Assembly (NCBI GenBank): GCA_013076295.1
Contig: RQOL01000658.1
Coordinates: forward strand, 1,798,001-1,862,000
Source: Sanderia malayensis
Taxonomy: Eukaryota > Cnidaria > Scyphozoa > Semaeostomeae > Pelagiidae
Length of the DNA stretch: 64,000 bases
Direction: 5' to 3'
A program made the position numbers and the translations under genes. Under the pieces are notes generated by a model, which worked only from the letters and a program-made list of their open reading frames with translations, ran no database searches and had not been told where the DNA came from. Numbering within the stretch: position 1 is the first letter of the stretch; each line of letters starts with the position of its first letter. This document shows, one piece after another, positions 10,565 to 24,400 of the stretch.

Positions 10565-13320
10565 AGGAATGAAAGTAAGTATAACCAGTTGATCTTCTTG
10601 CCACAGCATCTGTAATCATCTTCACCTAGTCGACTGAGACTGAACATGATCTGATCACTCATATTTATACTCCAGCCAAGGAGACTGGGCACCAAACATA
10701 CCATTGAATCAGCATACCAACGAGGTACTGAGGAATGTAAAATATGCAGGATGCTGAATGCATAAAGTGTCCCATAAGACCAAGAGACAATAACTCTATG
10801 AAAGAAGCACATACATATTTAGCAAAACAACTGGGAATGTTAACAAAAGACGCAGATGGACATAATGCGCCCGCATGGGCATTCTTCTTGGGACATACCT
10901 GCATTCATTTGAAGCCTCTTACTGAAGCAGTGGCCTCGTTTTCACTGTAATAACGACTTCTAGCACCTGTGGATTGAAGAAATAGAACATAAATTAAAAT
11001 GAAATTATTAATGAAAGAAAGTAGTGTAAGTCAAATAAATCGATACACTGTTGTGTGCGTACCGTAAAAGCTCTATTAATTGGGGGGGGGGGGACTTGTT
11101 AAATTTTCGAATTTTCAGAAGGCGCTTGAGTTAGATTCTCAAATAAGCTTCAGAAAAATGCTTGTGTGTAATAAACGCAAAATAACGTTTATGAGCTTTC
11201 ATGGTTTGATCGATCACAAACCCATTGTCGTTCAAAATCTCCAAAAGGGGGAGGCTGAATGACGTTTTACGGTAATAAATATTTTATGGTGTGCAATTTT
11301 ATGAGTGAAGAAAAACAACCGTGATCGGAGAAAACAATTAGCATCAGAGTCGGCATTAGCTACAACCGCTTTTTCGTAGGTCATCAGAGATAAATCTTGT
11401 AAAATAAAATTGTCAATTGATCTTTAAGTTAAAAACAAAGATAAGGTTATTAGAGATAAATATCCCAAAACAATAACCTTTGCTATCAGCTTCTGCAGGC
11501 CGTTTTAGAGAGAAGGCATCTGTTGGAAACAGGAATGTTTTTATCAGAAAGTGATTTATGAGAACGTAGGGCGCGGCCCGAAAGTTCAGTAATGGATTTT
11601 TGAAACAAAAGAAAGTTAATAAATTTATACACTAGACATTCCAACGAAGAATTGCTATGTAAGCATGAGATACATATTTGTGACCATCATATATAATGAG
11701 CGTTTATTATTTGCTATTAATGTTAATTTATGAATTCGACCATTGGTTGTGTGTGCTGACGTATGAGCACGTGGGTACAAAGTAAATATGACGCAAAGCG
11801 TTTGGGACGAAAACAGACAACAACAAATATGTTGATGATGAAGATAAGACCTTAAGACCTAGTCCAAAAACAATAATACTAACCGTTGTATATTCTTCTT
11901 CTCTGTGCTGGATAATTGCAATGTAAAATTAACTGCAAAATATGAAAAGAAATAGTAAATTATAGTCGAAAGTGATGGAGAAAAGATATTCGTAAATCAA
12001 AAAATCTAATTCAAGGCATACTGCAACTCCTTGCATGTTAATATTTAGTAATTGTCTTAAATTATTGCAGCAATGTTGAAGTTAGATCTCTTTATAGGCT
12101 ATAAATGCGGAGATTGAATTGTAAATGAAGGAGATGTCGAAACTTTATGCATTGCAGAAAATTAATGGTGAACAGATCAACAACACATACATGCATACAT
12201 GTTGTAATTGTAATACAGGTTAAATAGATGGCCAATTCAGAAAAAAGCTGAACATAATGCAATGATGCAAAAAATGAACAAAAACAAAAACTATTGATTG
12301 ACGAAGAAGCTAGCACTAATATCAATCACATGATACCTAACTAACCCCATCATAACTCAATTGTTGACGCTATATTCTCCACGTTTTATTCATCTGTAAA
12401 CATCTTCTACATGGTGGTAGCTTCTAGCTAATTAAGGATCAATTAAAAAAGTGCTTAGTTCGCTTTCTATTTCGTGCAGCAAGCATTTGCAAGTATAGAA
12501 GTGCTTTTAATTAATAGTTTAATCTTTTAATGGAACATTAGGACTGTTTTGTTGTTTACAATTAAAAATGCAATATCGCAAAGCGTGGTCTATTAATGCT
12601 TGAAATCCAAGCATATTGCACGTTAAAATATCTCAATTTTCATCAGCATATCATGATAAAAGTAATCAATATACTTTGCAAAAACAATTTTTATTTACTT
12701 TCTAATGAGCACGGATTACTAGAAACTACGTTATCCTTATCTGCAGATTTTAAGACTTATTCACGAACTATAGGTAAATAAGGTCGGTTAGCTGATAAGG
12801 TTTTCCTGACTTAACTGATGTCACAAAACGAAATGTATAAGCAGCCATAAAACTATTGACCCAGTTTCACACTTCTTCATTCTGGAAGTCGAAACAAAAA
12901 ATGCAACATGATAATAGCAAGTACTGCATTTAACTTGGAATAAATTCTCACAAATATCTGCATGTGGATATTTCTGAAGATCTGGATGATCAGTTGTCAT
13001 CCATGTTAAAAACTTGGTTTTCTAAGGTTTTTACCCGGAAAAATTAAATCTCTACCAAAAAACCCTACCTCGATAATTATGACAATTAACTCAATCATTA
13101 TGTGTAAAATAAGAAGACAGAAGAAAATGTTCCAAAACATAGTTTTATTTTGTCCCCCCCCCCCTATTGTGTCCCCCCTACTTTTACCTGCGGTACCGGA
13201 ACTTTCCAGATCCTTGGTGTTCAGGTCAAATCTTCAAGCGATGCGGCTATCAAATCAATCATGTGTTATCACGCCCACACATCTGCTTCGACAGCTGACA
13301 AGCGCTCCTCCATTCACCGC
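10565..13320. other. Intergenic stretch without a recognised gene
   Basis: Apart from the MITE at 11060-11274 I see no conserved coding block, RNA gene or clear exon chain. Short ORFs near 10.5-10.95 kb on both strands overlap one another and match nothing I recognise. Confidence 0.5.
11060..11274. mobile_element. TA-flanked MITE with CCGTAAAA ends
   Basis: Begins TACCGTAAAAGCTC and ends GACGTTTTACGGTA, an imperfect inverted repeat with TA flanks. Has a 10-base G run near the left end. Same style as 631-1061. Confidence 0.55.
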
Positions 13321-13327
13321 AAGGCTT

Positions 13328-13334
13328 TATAAAA
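13328..13334 (+). promoter_or_regulatory. TATA box
   Basis: TATAAAA in a local GC-richer stretch, about 150 bp upstream of the ATG at 13480. Purine-rich sequence without stops of note follows, as in a 5' UTR. Supports transcription start near 13360. Confidence 0.45.
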
Positions 13335-13479
13335 GAAGCGAACTCGCTGACACCAGAAGAGACTAAGAGAGGTTGAGAGAAAGAAGGGAGAATCGAACGA
13401 ATAGCCTGACAACAAAGCGAGAATCAAAATCCCGTTGAAAAATAAACACAAGAAGACAGACTACACTAATCTACAAACA

Positions 13480-16400
13480 TGAATCATATATTCGCTATAT
13501 GGTGCTGTTTGGGACTCGGTAATCTGATCACCACGCATGCTTTCTTGCCTGGACGCACAAGATCTGTTCAGGGTAGGTACTGTAAGCACTTTCTGTTGAA
13601 TTCATAATTGATTTTCACCGCCTCAATCGTTCAATGATAATAAATTATTGATAATTTGCATTTGTAACCCATCACTTAGAGCAAATATTAATAAAATACA
13701 CGCAACACAAGATTGTTACTATATCAAGGTTCACTCGAGCCGTTGGCTTCCCGAAACTTGCAGTAGCATAATAATATATGATATGATGTGAACTGCGATA
13801 CGATATGAACTTTATGAACTCGGAATTTGACAAAGTAAACAACGATTTGCAACACAAAAACCTTGTGCAGTTGTATTGACCGTGAAAAGGTGTCAGATTT
13901 TTGTGTTTGCACAAGAATGAAGACCCTGAAATTCATGAATCTATCAGGATTGGGTGGGTGTGATTTGGTTTCAAAAGGAAAAAATCGATATAGTTTTGCC
14001 TAATTCCGCTGTTCCACGGGCCATTGGGAAATGTGTGCTTTGGATTAAATATCTGACATGTCTTTCATTATATCTATCCTGCAAAATCGCTCAGAAAGTT
14101 TCACGAATCAGGCAGTTGCGAGTGTTTGCGTTTTGGTAACAGAATATCTGCACAATATTTGCACATAAATAAATATAATGCCATAAAATGTGTCAATAAA
14201 TGATCGACTGTGTGGGGGTCTGTGTGCTTTGCTTGCTTGCACTTATTCTTGCATCAAATTGCATGATTCGAGATCTGCGTGGTGCATGTTGTAAATGAGG
14301 TTCAGATGAATTCACAGTGGTTGTCGGGTCTAGCTAATTGAACATGATAAGGTCAAGCAGCAGGTATCAGATCGAATTTGCCCAAATTGGGGAAGTGCAG
14401 AATGATACTCTGCAGATGTTGATGTACAAGTTTTTAAGCAGATGATCATGGGTACACAACACTAACGGTTTGTTAATACGAGGTGAGCCAACCTCACAGA
14501 CATGCCAAAATTACACGGTGCCAAATGTTATCGGAATTACTTTTGGGTCATTTTCGACCAAGGCTCGGCACCAAGTTATAAAGTGCCAATACGTCCAAAA
14601 GAGCTTCTTACTACCTTTGAATAAAAACTGATTTCAAGACAACATCGTTGTTGACAATAGTCAGAGAATGAAACAATGATGATTAATATACTACAACTAG
14701 TATATAATATACTGACTGCTGCACTTTTGCACTGTTGCATATACACAATTTGTTCTTTGTACAAGAGAACTGATCGCTTAACATCTTTAAATCCTTCGAT
14801 TTTGAGCTTGAAACTATTCTTAAGTTATTCTCAACCGACCCTGGCTTTGATTTATGACAGAGCTCAGATAAACAAAAAATCTTGGTTCTGGTGACCCTTA
14901 AGCCTGGCTTTATTCTTAAGTTTCAGAGAATTCAAGCCTTAATATTCCCATAAACGATTATCTTACAAAAAAGTGTAGTAGAACTATTTAATACTCTGCT
15001 GCAATTTTGCAACCAGCTGCACATTGCTGCATATATGAATCATGCAAACGTTACTACAATGACATGATCGCTATTTAGCACTTATAAGCAAGATAAATGA
15101 CAATATATTAGTGTGTGAATGAAAGGAAGCTTGGTGCAGCTGGTTTTCTGCAGTTGAGAAACAGTCGTTGACACAATTCGTTGTTACCGTGATATCCCCA
15201 TTCAAACATATAACTAATAATTTAAGCTGAAATTAATGTCAATCAAAATTTTGAAATGAGAATCACGTGACGCCTAGAAATTGTACTTCATCCGAATACA
15301 AATACAAAGAAGTGATGGAAGAAAAAATTTCTTATTCCAACATTTGCATGTTTAGCGATTCACAGGCCGTTATGTAGTAAAACATCGACTTTACTGGCCT
15401 TTTCTTGGAAAATCGAACTTTTTATGTAAGGAGAAACTAAAGTTTTCTTTTACGAGACTGGCGAAGAAACCTGATCGCCATGAGGGCTGGATGAACTCCT
15501 GCAAACAGGGTCACACGAGACAGGGTTGCACGATGTAAACCAATACATCCAATAACATATTTGGTAAGTTCAATTATTGTATAAAGCTGACCACGTTTCA
15601 TAGGCGAGACTATTGAAAATATGTTAAGCCTCAGATGAACATTGAATCACTCGATAAAGCTGACCTGGGTCCAAGACGACACTCGCGACCTCCTTCAAAG
15701 GCAAGCGGGTAAGAAATATCGAGTGTTGGTCCACATAATGCAGCTATGCATTGTAAACTGTAGAACTAGGGTCAATAATGATGACAGCCCAAGGAGGGCA
15801 CATTTTAGGGACATTTTATCAATGTGGTATACAATGATGTGTATGTTCAAAATTGCTTGAATATAATACACATCATTGTATGCGCAAAAGGGTAAGGAAT
15901 AACTTAAACATACAAGTCTTAAAGCATTAACAGGAGTTGGCTCATAATTGACCAATTGATGTGATGAATCAACTAACGTTATGACCTCATAGAGTATTTT
16001 GCAAGCTAAACGTTGCATCTCACGAGCCTGGGGGGTAAATCTTTCTATCGTGTCTGGACTTAGTGCAATGCAACATTGACCAATGACAGTCCCAATGACG
16101 TCAATTGGTTAGACGATTGTGAAATCACTTGTCAGAGAGGATTTCGTGGTTTAAATTGCATGAGATGAATAGAACACCAGGTAAAATTCCTAAGGAAACC
16201 ATTTTGCGAATTTGCGTGCATTTTGTGATACGTGCAGAACGTGTTCGTGGCACGAACGACAGGATATTTGGACTGCGATGATTTTTATGTGAAACTGGGG
16301 AGGAGCAACATGTCTCAAGGGTGTCGGGGATACCCAATTCTCTGATCATGCAATGTCAAGACCATGCATCAGGTGTCATGTCACTGAAGGTCAAGGATGT

Positions 16401-16899
16401 ACTCAAAAGGTGTCACGCGTCACACTTTTCACACCTATATCGGAACGATGAAATTTGCCATCACCATCAAAGAATTTTGTTTCTACTTGTGACGTCAATG
16501 TACAGTAGCAATATTGACACAATGTAATTGCTGATTGAGATGACCACATTTTAATTTTATTCATTTCATTGTATTCTGTACTCGAAAAACATTTATCTGT
16601 GAAAAAAGTGTGTGGGAACCTTTCTCGTGCATAGCACACAGACAACGGCATCTCTCTGAGGCATTACCCCCATTGGCATATGTTTAAGCAATAAATCAGT
16701 CCTTCTAGTGTTGCATTACTTTTTCCCCTGTTCCAGACCGGTAGTTCTGGAAAATGTGCCATGCGCCCCCTATAGAACTTTCATGTCTTATTATCCCCCC
16801 CCCCCAGCATTTCACATGAAACCTGGTGACAATGAATGCAGGAGAAGGGCAGAAAACGTAATCAAATCACCCGTCTCCACAACGAAAGCCCAGGTCTGA
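13480..16899 (+). CDS. Candidate small secreted protein gene, two exons (tentative)
   Basis: Exon 1 from ATG 13480 encodes a signal-peptide-like start (MNHIFAIWCCLGLGNLITTH) and reaches a splice-donor-rich sequence at 13574-13585. A possible last exon, 16737-16899, follows the acceptor CTGTTCCAG. It reads PVVLENVPCAPYRTF, then a Pro run, CRRRAENVIKSP and a TGA. Joining donor 13579 (GTACTG) to 16737 keeps frame and would give about 87 residues. Donor 13574 (GTAGGT) is stronger but out of phase with that exon, though in phase with an acceptor inside 17131-17487. I do not recognise the family. Exon 1 has a TATA box upstream. The join is inference only. Confidence 0.3.
15829..15881. repeat. Perfect 16-bp hairpin
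   Basis: ATACAATGATGTGTAT at 15829-15844 and its exact reverse complement at 15866-15881, with a 21-nt loop. No gene context. Confidence 0.7.
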
Positions 16900-17130
16900 A
16901 ACAGGAGCCACCACTTTGAAATATTCGACGAATGTTCACGAGTTGTCATAATGGCTTTGCAACCTTTTGCCTGCCACAACTACTGGTCAATGCAAATGTT
17001 ATGCGTTGATAAAGGAGATTAATCCCGTTATATAGCATAAAGGGGTATAACACACGACAGCGTGACACGTTAGCATTACTTCGAAACAGAAGCATTTTAA
17101 ATCTGGGTAGTACAAGAGGGACGCATCATT

Positions 17131-17487
17131 ATGGCCGGTTCAAATTTCACCACAGCCAGGAATCAAGTAGCATGGGTAATGACGATAATTCAGATTGCGT
17201 TTCTTATTTCAGTTTCAGCTGGCAGTCGCAATCTAATCAATGGAATACCGGAGAACTTCCCTTGTTATGGACCGACAACACAACAACTAAACACTGCGAA
17301 CACAAAGATGCTATGTGGTGGAAAACTGTGTCTTGTCCATTGCAAAGATCACCACAAACCAGTCACAAGAATACCATTCGTATACGTGTGTAATAGCGAC
17401 GGCTATTGGACATCGATCCCAAGCAAAATTGGTATCAAAGGATATAATATCAATTGGCCAGTCTGCTATTATGATAGTACATTATAA
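17131..17487 (+). CDS. Putative secreted six-cysteine protein (118 aa)
   Basis: Single-exon ORF. Residues 1-32 hold a short basic-polar start and a hydrophobic core (VAWVMTIIQIAFLISVSAG), a plausible signal peptide. The mature part has six Cys (FPCYG, MLCGGKLCLVHC, YVCNSDGYW, WPVCYY) and a Trp between the last two, a spacing like a sushi/CCP module, though I cannot assign it firmly. AATAAA sequences lie about 520 bp downstream (around 18012). An in-frame acceptor at 17210 could alternatively join upstream signal-peptide exon 13480-13574 (phase 1 on both sides), making this the second exon of that gene. Function unknown. Confidence 0.5.
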   Translation: MAGSNFTTARNQVAWVMTIIQIAFLISVSAGSRNLINGIPENFPCYGPTTQQLNTANTKMLCGGKLCLVHCKDHHKPVTRIPFVYVCNSDGYWTSIPSKIGIKGYNINWPVCYYDSTL

Positions 17488-18473
17488 TTCTTATGAAGGT
17501 GAGGAGATGGTTTTGTAAAACAGGCTTTTAGCCCAGTCTTGAAACTTGCTTCATTTCATGATTTGAGTACCAAAATATTCTCGTGGTGATCTTAGCCAGA
17601 GGTCCAGTCGGGCTTTCCCTCAGGGAAATGAAACTTTGCTTAAGTAAAACGAGTATTCAACTTCGAGTCATTAAGTTTCAAGCTTATAGTCAGAAATATT
17701 TGACTCTCGATTAGCTTGGCTTAAACTGCAGTCGATATCAAAGTTTAATCGATATATATGTATAATACAAAAATGCAATGATTAAATTTCTAGATCTGAT
17801 TATGTTATGTGAGATTTTGACTTGGCTATCCGTCTCAATTTACAGGTTCATCGAATTGCTTGATGTCTTATGAGTGGAGCTGATCAAATATTCCAAATTG
17901 CAAACAAGAAACATTTATCCATGCTTGAAATGTGTAATTATTTGTAAATAACATAGTATTAAGTTGTATAATATAATTGGTGTTGAAACAGTGAGCTTGT
18001 GGAGGACAATGAAATAAATAATAATAAATATATTCATAATTATTTTGAAATGACCCTGCATAATTAATTTTATGATTATATTTTAATTAGAATGTGTTGG
18101 AGGATGAAATTGTTTCTTGTTTCTTGCATTGATATGGAACGGGCCGAAAAGAGGTGCAAAAATGAAAAAAAAACCACACAGTGTGCGCTTCTTGAATATG
18201 TACTATACTGTATAATTACTGTACTATAATACTATTTGATATCTCAGCTGATATATATCGAAATGAAAGTCTCTAACTGAACTGCCAGATGATAACTTCT
18301 GCAGCTAATTAGCAGAGAACAAATGAATTGTACAACTGATTACTGGATAACAACTATACAGTGCAAAATCTGCATCTCGCAAACTGCTGTTTTAATGCTT
18401 TCTTCTGAGAGAAAGAAAAAATGACATACCTTATTTGACGAAGGCATTGGATGGTTTTCGGTCAATTTGAGTC

Positions 18474-18479
18474 TTTATT
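18474..18479 (-). terminator. AATAAA overlapping the DMC1 stop codon
   Basis: On the minus strand GAA-TAA-A creates AATAAA at the stop. An ATTAAA lies about 80 nt further downstream and could be the one used instead. Confidence 0.35.
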
Positions 18480-21400
18480 CTTTGGCATCGGCGATTCCTC
18501 CGTTTGTCACTGCGAATGTGGCTTCGTTCTCCGGCAAATCAGGGCTGAAATAAAATAAAATGTTCTATAACATCATTGTTGTCAAAGAACAACAAAAATT
18601 CTATTGTTGAAGAAAAATTTAAAAAAGTGGTCGCAACGGGTTTCGAACACAAGACCTTTGGGGAGAGCTTGTTAGGTATATAATGCATCTTGAAATTTGG
18701 GGTGGTGGTGGGCAGATAGAAAGATCAGTAAGGCGTTCGATCATGATCCAAATAACAAGACACTAACAGCAAGAGTTCGATTCCACTGCAACTGCTAACA
18801 TCAGGTGTAAGTTGACTATTTTCACGATTCAGTTTTATTCAGAAATTTATTCAAACAACGGTCGAAATAAAAATTATTATGAAATAAAATGCTTTTCACA
18901 TAGAGGGGCTCGAACACGAGACCTTTGGGGACAGCCTGTTAGCTATATAATGCATCTTGAAATTTGGGGTGGTGGTGGGTGAAATGGAAGAGTGGATAAG
19001 GTGGTGCATTCCGAGGCAACACAATTCAGAGTAAATGAGTTCGAGTACTAGTATCGTCCAACCAAATTTATTCTCTGGACGTTTCATAATAAAAAATGGT
19101 AAAGTAGCAAGAAGACTGATACTTAGCCACTCAGCAAAAAATGGGACTCGAACTCATGACCTTGGACATCTGTTTTGTAGCAAATGCTTCAACTGTGAGA
19201 GTATAATGAGTGTTCCACAGGTCAACACTTACAATAAAGCCCAGTCGTACACCGACAACATTATTTCAAGTAATTCCACCACACTATTCCTCCATTCTAT
19301 ATTCAATGTTTTGAACAGAGACACAACCTTGATACATCAACAGATTGGTTGGTGTATCAAGGTTAGTGTCAGTGATATGGTAATACCTGTCAAAGATCTT
19401 CGCGATGCGCAGCTCCCCGCGTCCTTTTCGGAAGCTGAGTCTTGTAGTAGACGCATGCGCCAAAATATGGCCACCAATCGGTTTCTTGGGATCAGCTTGG
19501 AATCTTAAATAAATTGCAAGAGCTTAGATATCTTAAGAGCTATTGAAATGTGAAAAAAGTTTGCTAATAAACCAATACAAAGAATCAATTCTTGTTCAGG
19601 GTTTCATGTACAAGCTTGGATCAGCTCTTAGTACTAGAAGTTTCTTAATTTAGCATGACAATTTTGGCATATAAGCACTATAAAAACAAAGCCTGATATG
19701 GTACTAAATCTTCTTAAATTTTTGGCCATTTTGTTCATGCTTGTAACAAATCAGGTTTTTTCAAAAAGCGTGCATTCAGTTATATGACAGAAGATCATAG
19801 CAGTTTAATGCAGTGGCCTCTTGATGAAACATGTAAGCGAACCTTGCAGGACACCAATAACTACCTCCTTATAGCGAGGGTTCATTACGCAACGGGGGAA
19901 GGATGATTTGTGCAACGATTGTTTTACTACACGGTTCAAGGGATCAAATATTCAGTTGGCTGTTACCCGGAGGCCGGGAATGATGAAACCTCATGCCCAG
20001 CAGGCTGTGAAATTCCAAATCATATTGAAACTTGCAAGTCAGTTAATTAATCATATATGTGTTAATGCAAAAAACTTACGACATTGTAGCTGAAAGGAAA
20101 AAGAAAAGAAAATGGTTAGGTTGGTGGATATAATTATTGTAAATGAAATTATGTGCGTACAGTGAAAAAAGAGCCAAATAGTTCATTAAAGAGTACGGAG
20201 ACACGTTTCATGGTTTAACCAGAAGGGTCAAATATGTAACTTAACCAGAGATAGAATATGTTAATTTATTCATAGAAATCTTACCACCAGGATCAGCGGT
20301 CATCTGGAATGGAAAAAAGGACAGAAATTGAGTCAACATGAAGAATATCAGTATTGTTCATAGGGAAACAAGAGGATTTAGCGAGATTACAAAGAATTTC
20401 CGATTACAGCTTCGAATATAGCTCCAGGTTGTACAAGGTTTAGTATATACGTCGACTGTCCTAATAAAATGGTCGCCGCTTTGGATTGGATACTGGATTG
20501 CACCTCGAGCTAATCTCTAATAAATGCAGTTTGAATACCTGATTTGTTATAAACACTGCGACATTGTATTCTGAAAAGGCAAAAAATACAATTAGATATT
20601 GCGGATTATATTTGCAAATGAGAACTGCGCATTGAGAGTGCACATCGAGAACGTTTTAGAAAACTTATTGAAGAGGGACAGTAACAACCCGCATATTAGA
20701 ACAAGAACAAACGGGTTAACCACCTCTAGGATGATACTTCTGCTTAAAACAATAGAGAAAACACTATTGTTTTTAATAACAAACTTCATCAGTGGCGTGT
20801 TCGCTCATTGTCTCAAAAAGACTCTTAAATTAAAGGGACCCACAAGGAAATCTCCTGGTGTCATGCCTGGCCATCAAGCCACAGGGCTGTAGCTAATTGC
20901 TAAACTTGCAGAGCATGGGGACTTTTTACTGTAGTAAATCAGTTATGGAAGATTTTAGCATGGCATATTCGGAACACGCATGTTAAAGAGATTATAAATG
21001 TACATATTTTTGCATGTGATGCAGTCAATGACATTCCTGATATGGTGAAACAGGAATCTTCAAAGCAAATACAACGAAATCTCAACGCAAATCAGAGGAA
21101 TGCGGATTGAACGGTCTTGTTTAGGCACATTGATCTTGCCGATACATTATCTTAGCTATGACGTCAATGGGATGTGTGCTTCGTGATAACGCCTGGTTGG
21201 CAGTCATGTTTATCGCGTGAATCTTGCTCTTGCATGCTGACAGATAGCTGAAGTTCAAATATCTATGGCGTGCATATCCCGCCAAAAATCGGGTCTTGTA
21301 AAATTTCAACACTGTCTTCTGTTTGATATACATCTTCTCCACAATTTCTAAAGTCGTTTCTTGTTACTCTATTTAACTTCTAAAGTGTCAGTGACAGCTC

Positions 21401-24400
21401 AGCGTTTTCAACTAAAGTGTTAGTGACTCTGTTCTAAAGTTTTAGTGACTGCTTTTTGTTCTAAAGTTTTAGTGACTGCTTTCTGCTGTTCTAAAGTTTT
21501 AGTCTCTGCCTCCTTCTTGATCTGTCTCCCTTCCATGTCGATTTCGCGCCGACAGTAAAGATCAAACTCAGCAATTCAACTCTCCACTTGTTCCAAGCAG
21601 CGAAATAATGGTGGCCGCATTAAATCCCAGCTCGATAAGCGATACTAGGTCCTTTGTTACTTCGTATTTTGGTTGTCCCCATTTGGACCACTAAATATCC
21701 TACCAGCACTGCTTGTTGATATGCTGTAGTGATGCCTAAATGGATTCTTGTGATGCTTTGCTGTAGGAAACCACTTACACCAGAGAATTCTGCCATTTTT
21801 GTATAACAAAATTTAATAAGTGCATTTAATTGGCACGAATGCCAAACGGAAGAGAGGCATGTTTGAAAGCGAGGCAGAGACTAAAACTTTAGAACAGAAA
21901 GCAGTCACTAAAACTTTAGAACAGCAGAAAGCAGTCACTAAAACTTTAGAACAGAGTCACTAAAACTTTAGTTGAAAACGCTGAGCTGTCACTGACACTT
22001 TAGAAGTTAAATAGAGTAACAAGAAACGACTTTAGAAATTGTGGAGAAGATGTATATCAAACAGAAGACAGTGTTGAAACTTTACAAGACCCGATTTTTG
22101 GCGGGATATGCACGCCATAAATATCAGTCATAAAATTTCGTCCATATCTCTTTATCGTAGCGATAAGGTTTCACATCTCGGTATGGGGATCGTCTGAATC
22201 TACTTTTAATTAATTTAATGTACAAGGGGATTGATTACAGCAATTAATAAGGGAATTTTGGTAATCATAAACAAACCAGGGAGCTTTGTTATTGCGCAAA
22301 ATTCAGCTGTTTAGTTTTATTCCTAACAATGAGAATCTCATGTTTCGTTATTTGTTCGCCTTAATACAAACAGGTACAAACAAACACTATAACAACGGTA
22401 CAAACACTACCGACCTTCTGATATTTTCTGCAGCCTCGAGAGCATTTGCGCAAGTTTCTGTTGTCGATCTGCAAGTTCCCCTCTTCCACAGAAATCCACT
22501 CTGAACAGTGCCATGATAGAATCAATGATCTACAAAAAGGAAAGTAGGTGAATTAGTACAGGCGAGGTTCAAGTTGCGATTCGGAAAGGAAGAAAGAGAT
22601 TGGGTGGGTATACTACGACGGACAAGATGGAAGATGAGAGAATACAAAGGTGAGAAGACAAAAACGAAGAAGATGAGAACAAAGGAAGGAAAGACTGGAA
22701 GGACATGAGAACGCATAAAAAATGGACAGGAAGATGAGAACAAATGAGGAAGATGGTATGGACAGGAAGAAGGTGAGAACAAAGAAAGAGTATGAGACCG
22801 CATAAAGAAAATAGACAGGAAAAGGATGAGAACAAATGGACAGGAAGAAGTTGAGAACAAAGGAAGGTTAGAGGGGTATGAGAGCGTATAGACAGGAAAA
22901 AGATGAGAATAAATAAAGAAGATGGACAAGAAAAAGATGACAACAAAGGAAGAAGATGGACAGGAAAAAGATGAGAACAAAATATGGACAAGCAAAGAGA
23001 TACCAGCCAAGTACAAAGGGGAGAAATGGGGCTTGAAATACAGGAGCCACAAGGGGTAGAAAGGCATTTACATATAGCAAACTTACCAGCAGTTTAAAGA
23101 CACCAGCTTCTTCGTGAAACTTGGCTGCAACGCAGTCCATAAGTTCATACTGGTGCTCACCTGAGAGACAAATAGATTCAATCATTACCAAGAAATTGGC
23201 TTAAATGCCTTTATATAATTCCATGCTGAGCATACTGACTTGTATAAGCTCTGACGTAAAGGACGTTCTCTAGCATTGCATCTTGATCTAAGTTGAATCG
23301 ATCGGCTATCGGTCTAAGTCTGTCGGGTCGACTGGGGAACAGTTAAGAATAGTAATGAAACTATTTGAGACATGTGTCCTTTTAGAATAAGATAATACGA
23401 CAGTACTGTGCGACAAGACAATTCGACAGGACAGTACGATAGGAAAGTACGATAGGACAGTACGACAGTACTGTTCGACAAGACAGTACGACAGGACAGT
23501 AAGATAGGACAGTACGACCGGACAGTACGACAAGACAGTACGACAAGACAGTGTCCTATAAGACAACTATAAATGAGACATGATATTGTCCGATACTCCT
23601 GTAGGACACATATAAAGAGGGAAGAAAAAAGGACCGGATAGAAACACAATCTGTCAGATTGAAAATATATAATAAATTATACTCCTTGGGAAGGATACAA
23701 TGTATTCTGAAAAATAAAACGAGAAACACCTCATTATGAATAAATCAAATTAGAGAAGCCTTATCAAGATCAAGAACAGTAGTGTATATGAGTGCGACGT
23801 TTGGAGGGATACTTCTCTCATTATCGGGAGTATCTCTGGTAGAAATACCTCTGGAAATATCGCACTCATTAACACTAACAGCATTGTTCTTCGCATAGTA
23901 GCTGTGTCTATAAGTGCAACGTTTCGAGAGATACTTCTGCTACATTACTGCCGTTCATGACATGATAAACTTATATCATTATGATGATAATTACTGAGCA
24001 GACACACAGAAACATACGATATAAAGTAGGAGCGGTGCTACGGAGTATGAAATACTAACCTCTGTATCAATGAAAACGACTTTTCCACCACCATATCCAT
24101 CCGGACCAGGCAACTGTGCAGTTACTGCAAGAAAGACAATACAGTCAATGAACAAAATAGCTATATCATAGTAATAAATAATGCAGTAAAGTATCTCTGC
24201 GAATAGTGTTAGGCAAGGAATGTGAATGTAGATATGATTATCGTGTACGTACCGCAAAATGTGTGAGACAATTGAGTTTTGCCAGTTCTGAACTCTGTAA
24301 TAAATTGAGAGGGATGAGTGATATTTATGGATCAATCATTGAAGAAACAAATTCGATACTGATACTCTAATTAGTTGGAAGAATTGGTGAGTTAGAAGGT

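Noticed and set aside
10510..10950. Overlapping ORFs on both strands and a TATAAATA on the minus strand
   Set aside because: No conserved sequence, no coherent exon chain, and both strands open equally.
22522..23649. Minus-strand ORFs of 86-181 residues
   Set aside because: Low-complexity products of purine-rich and GACAGTACGA repeats in DMC1 introns; only 23087-23160 and 23240-23331 inside them are real exons.
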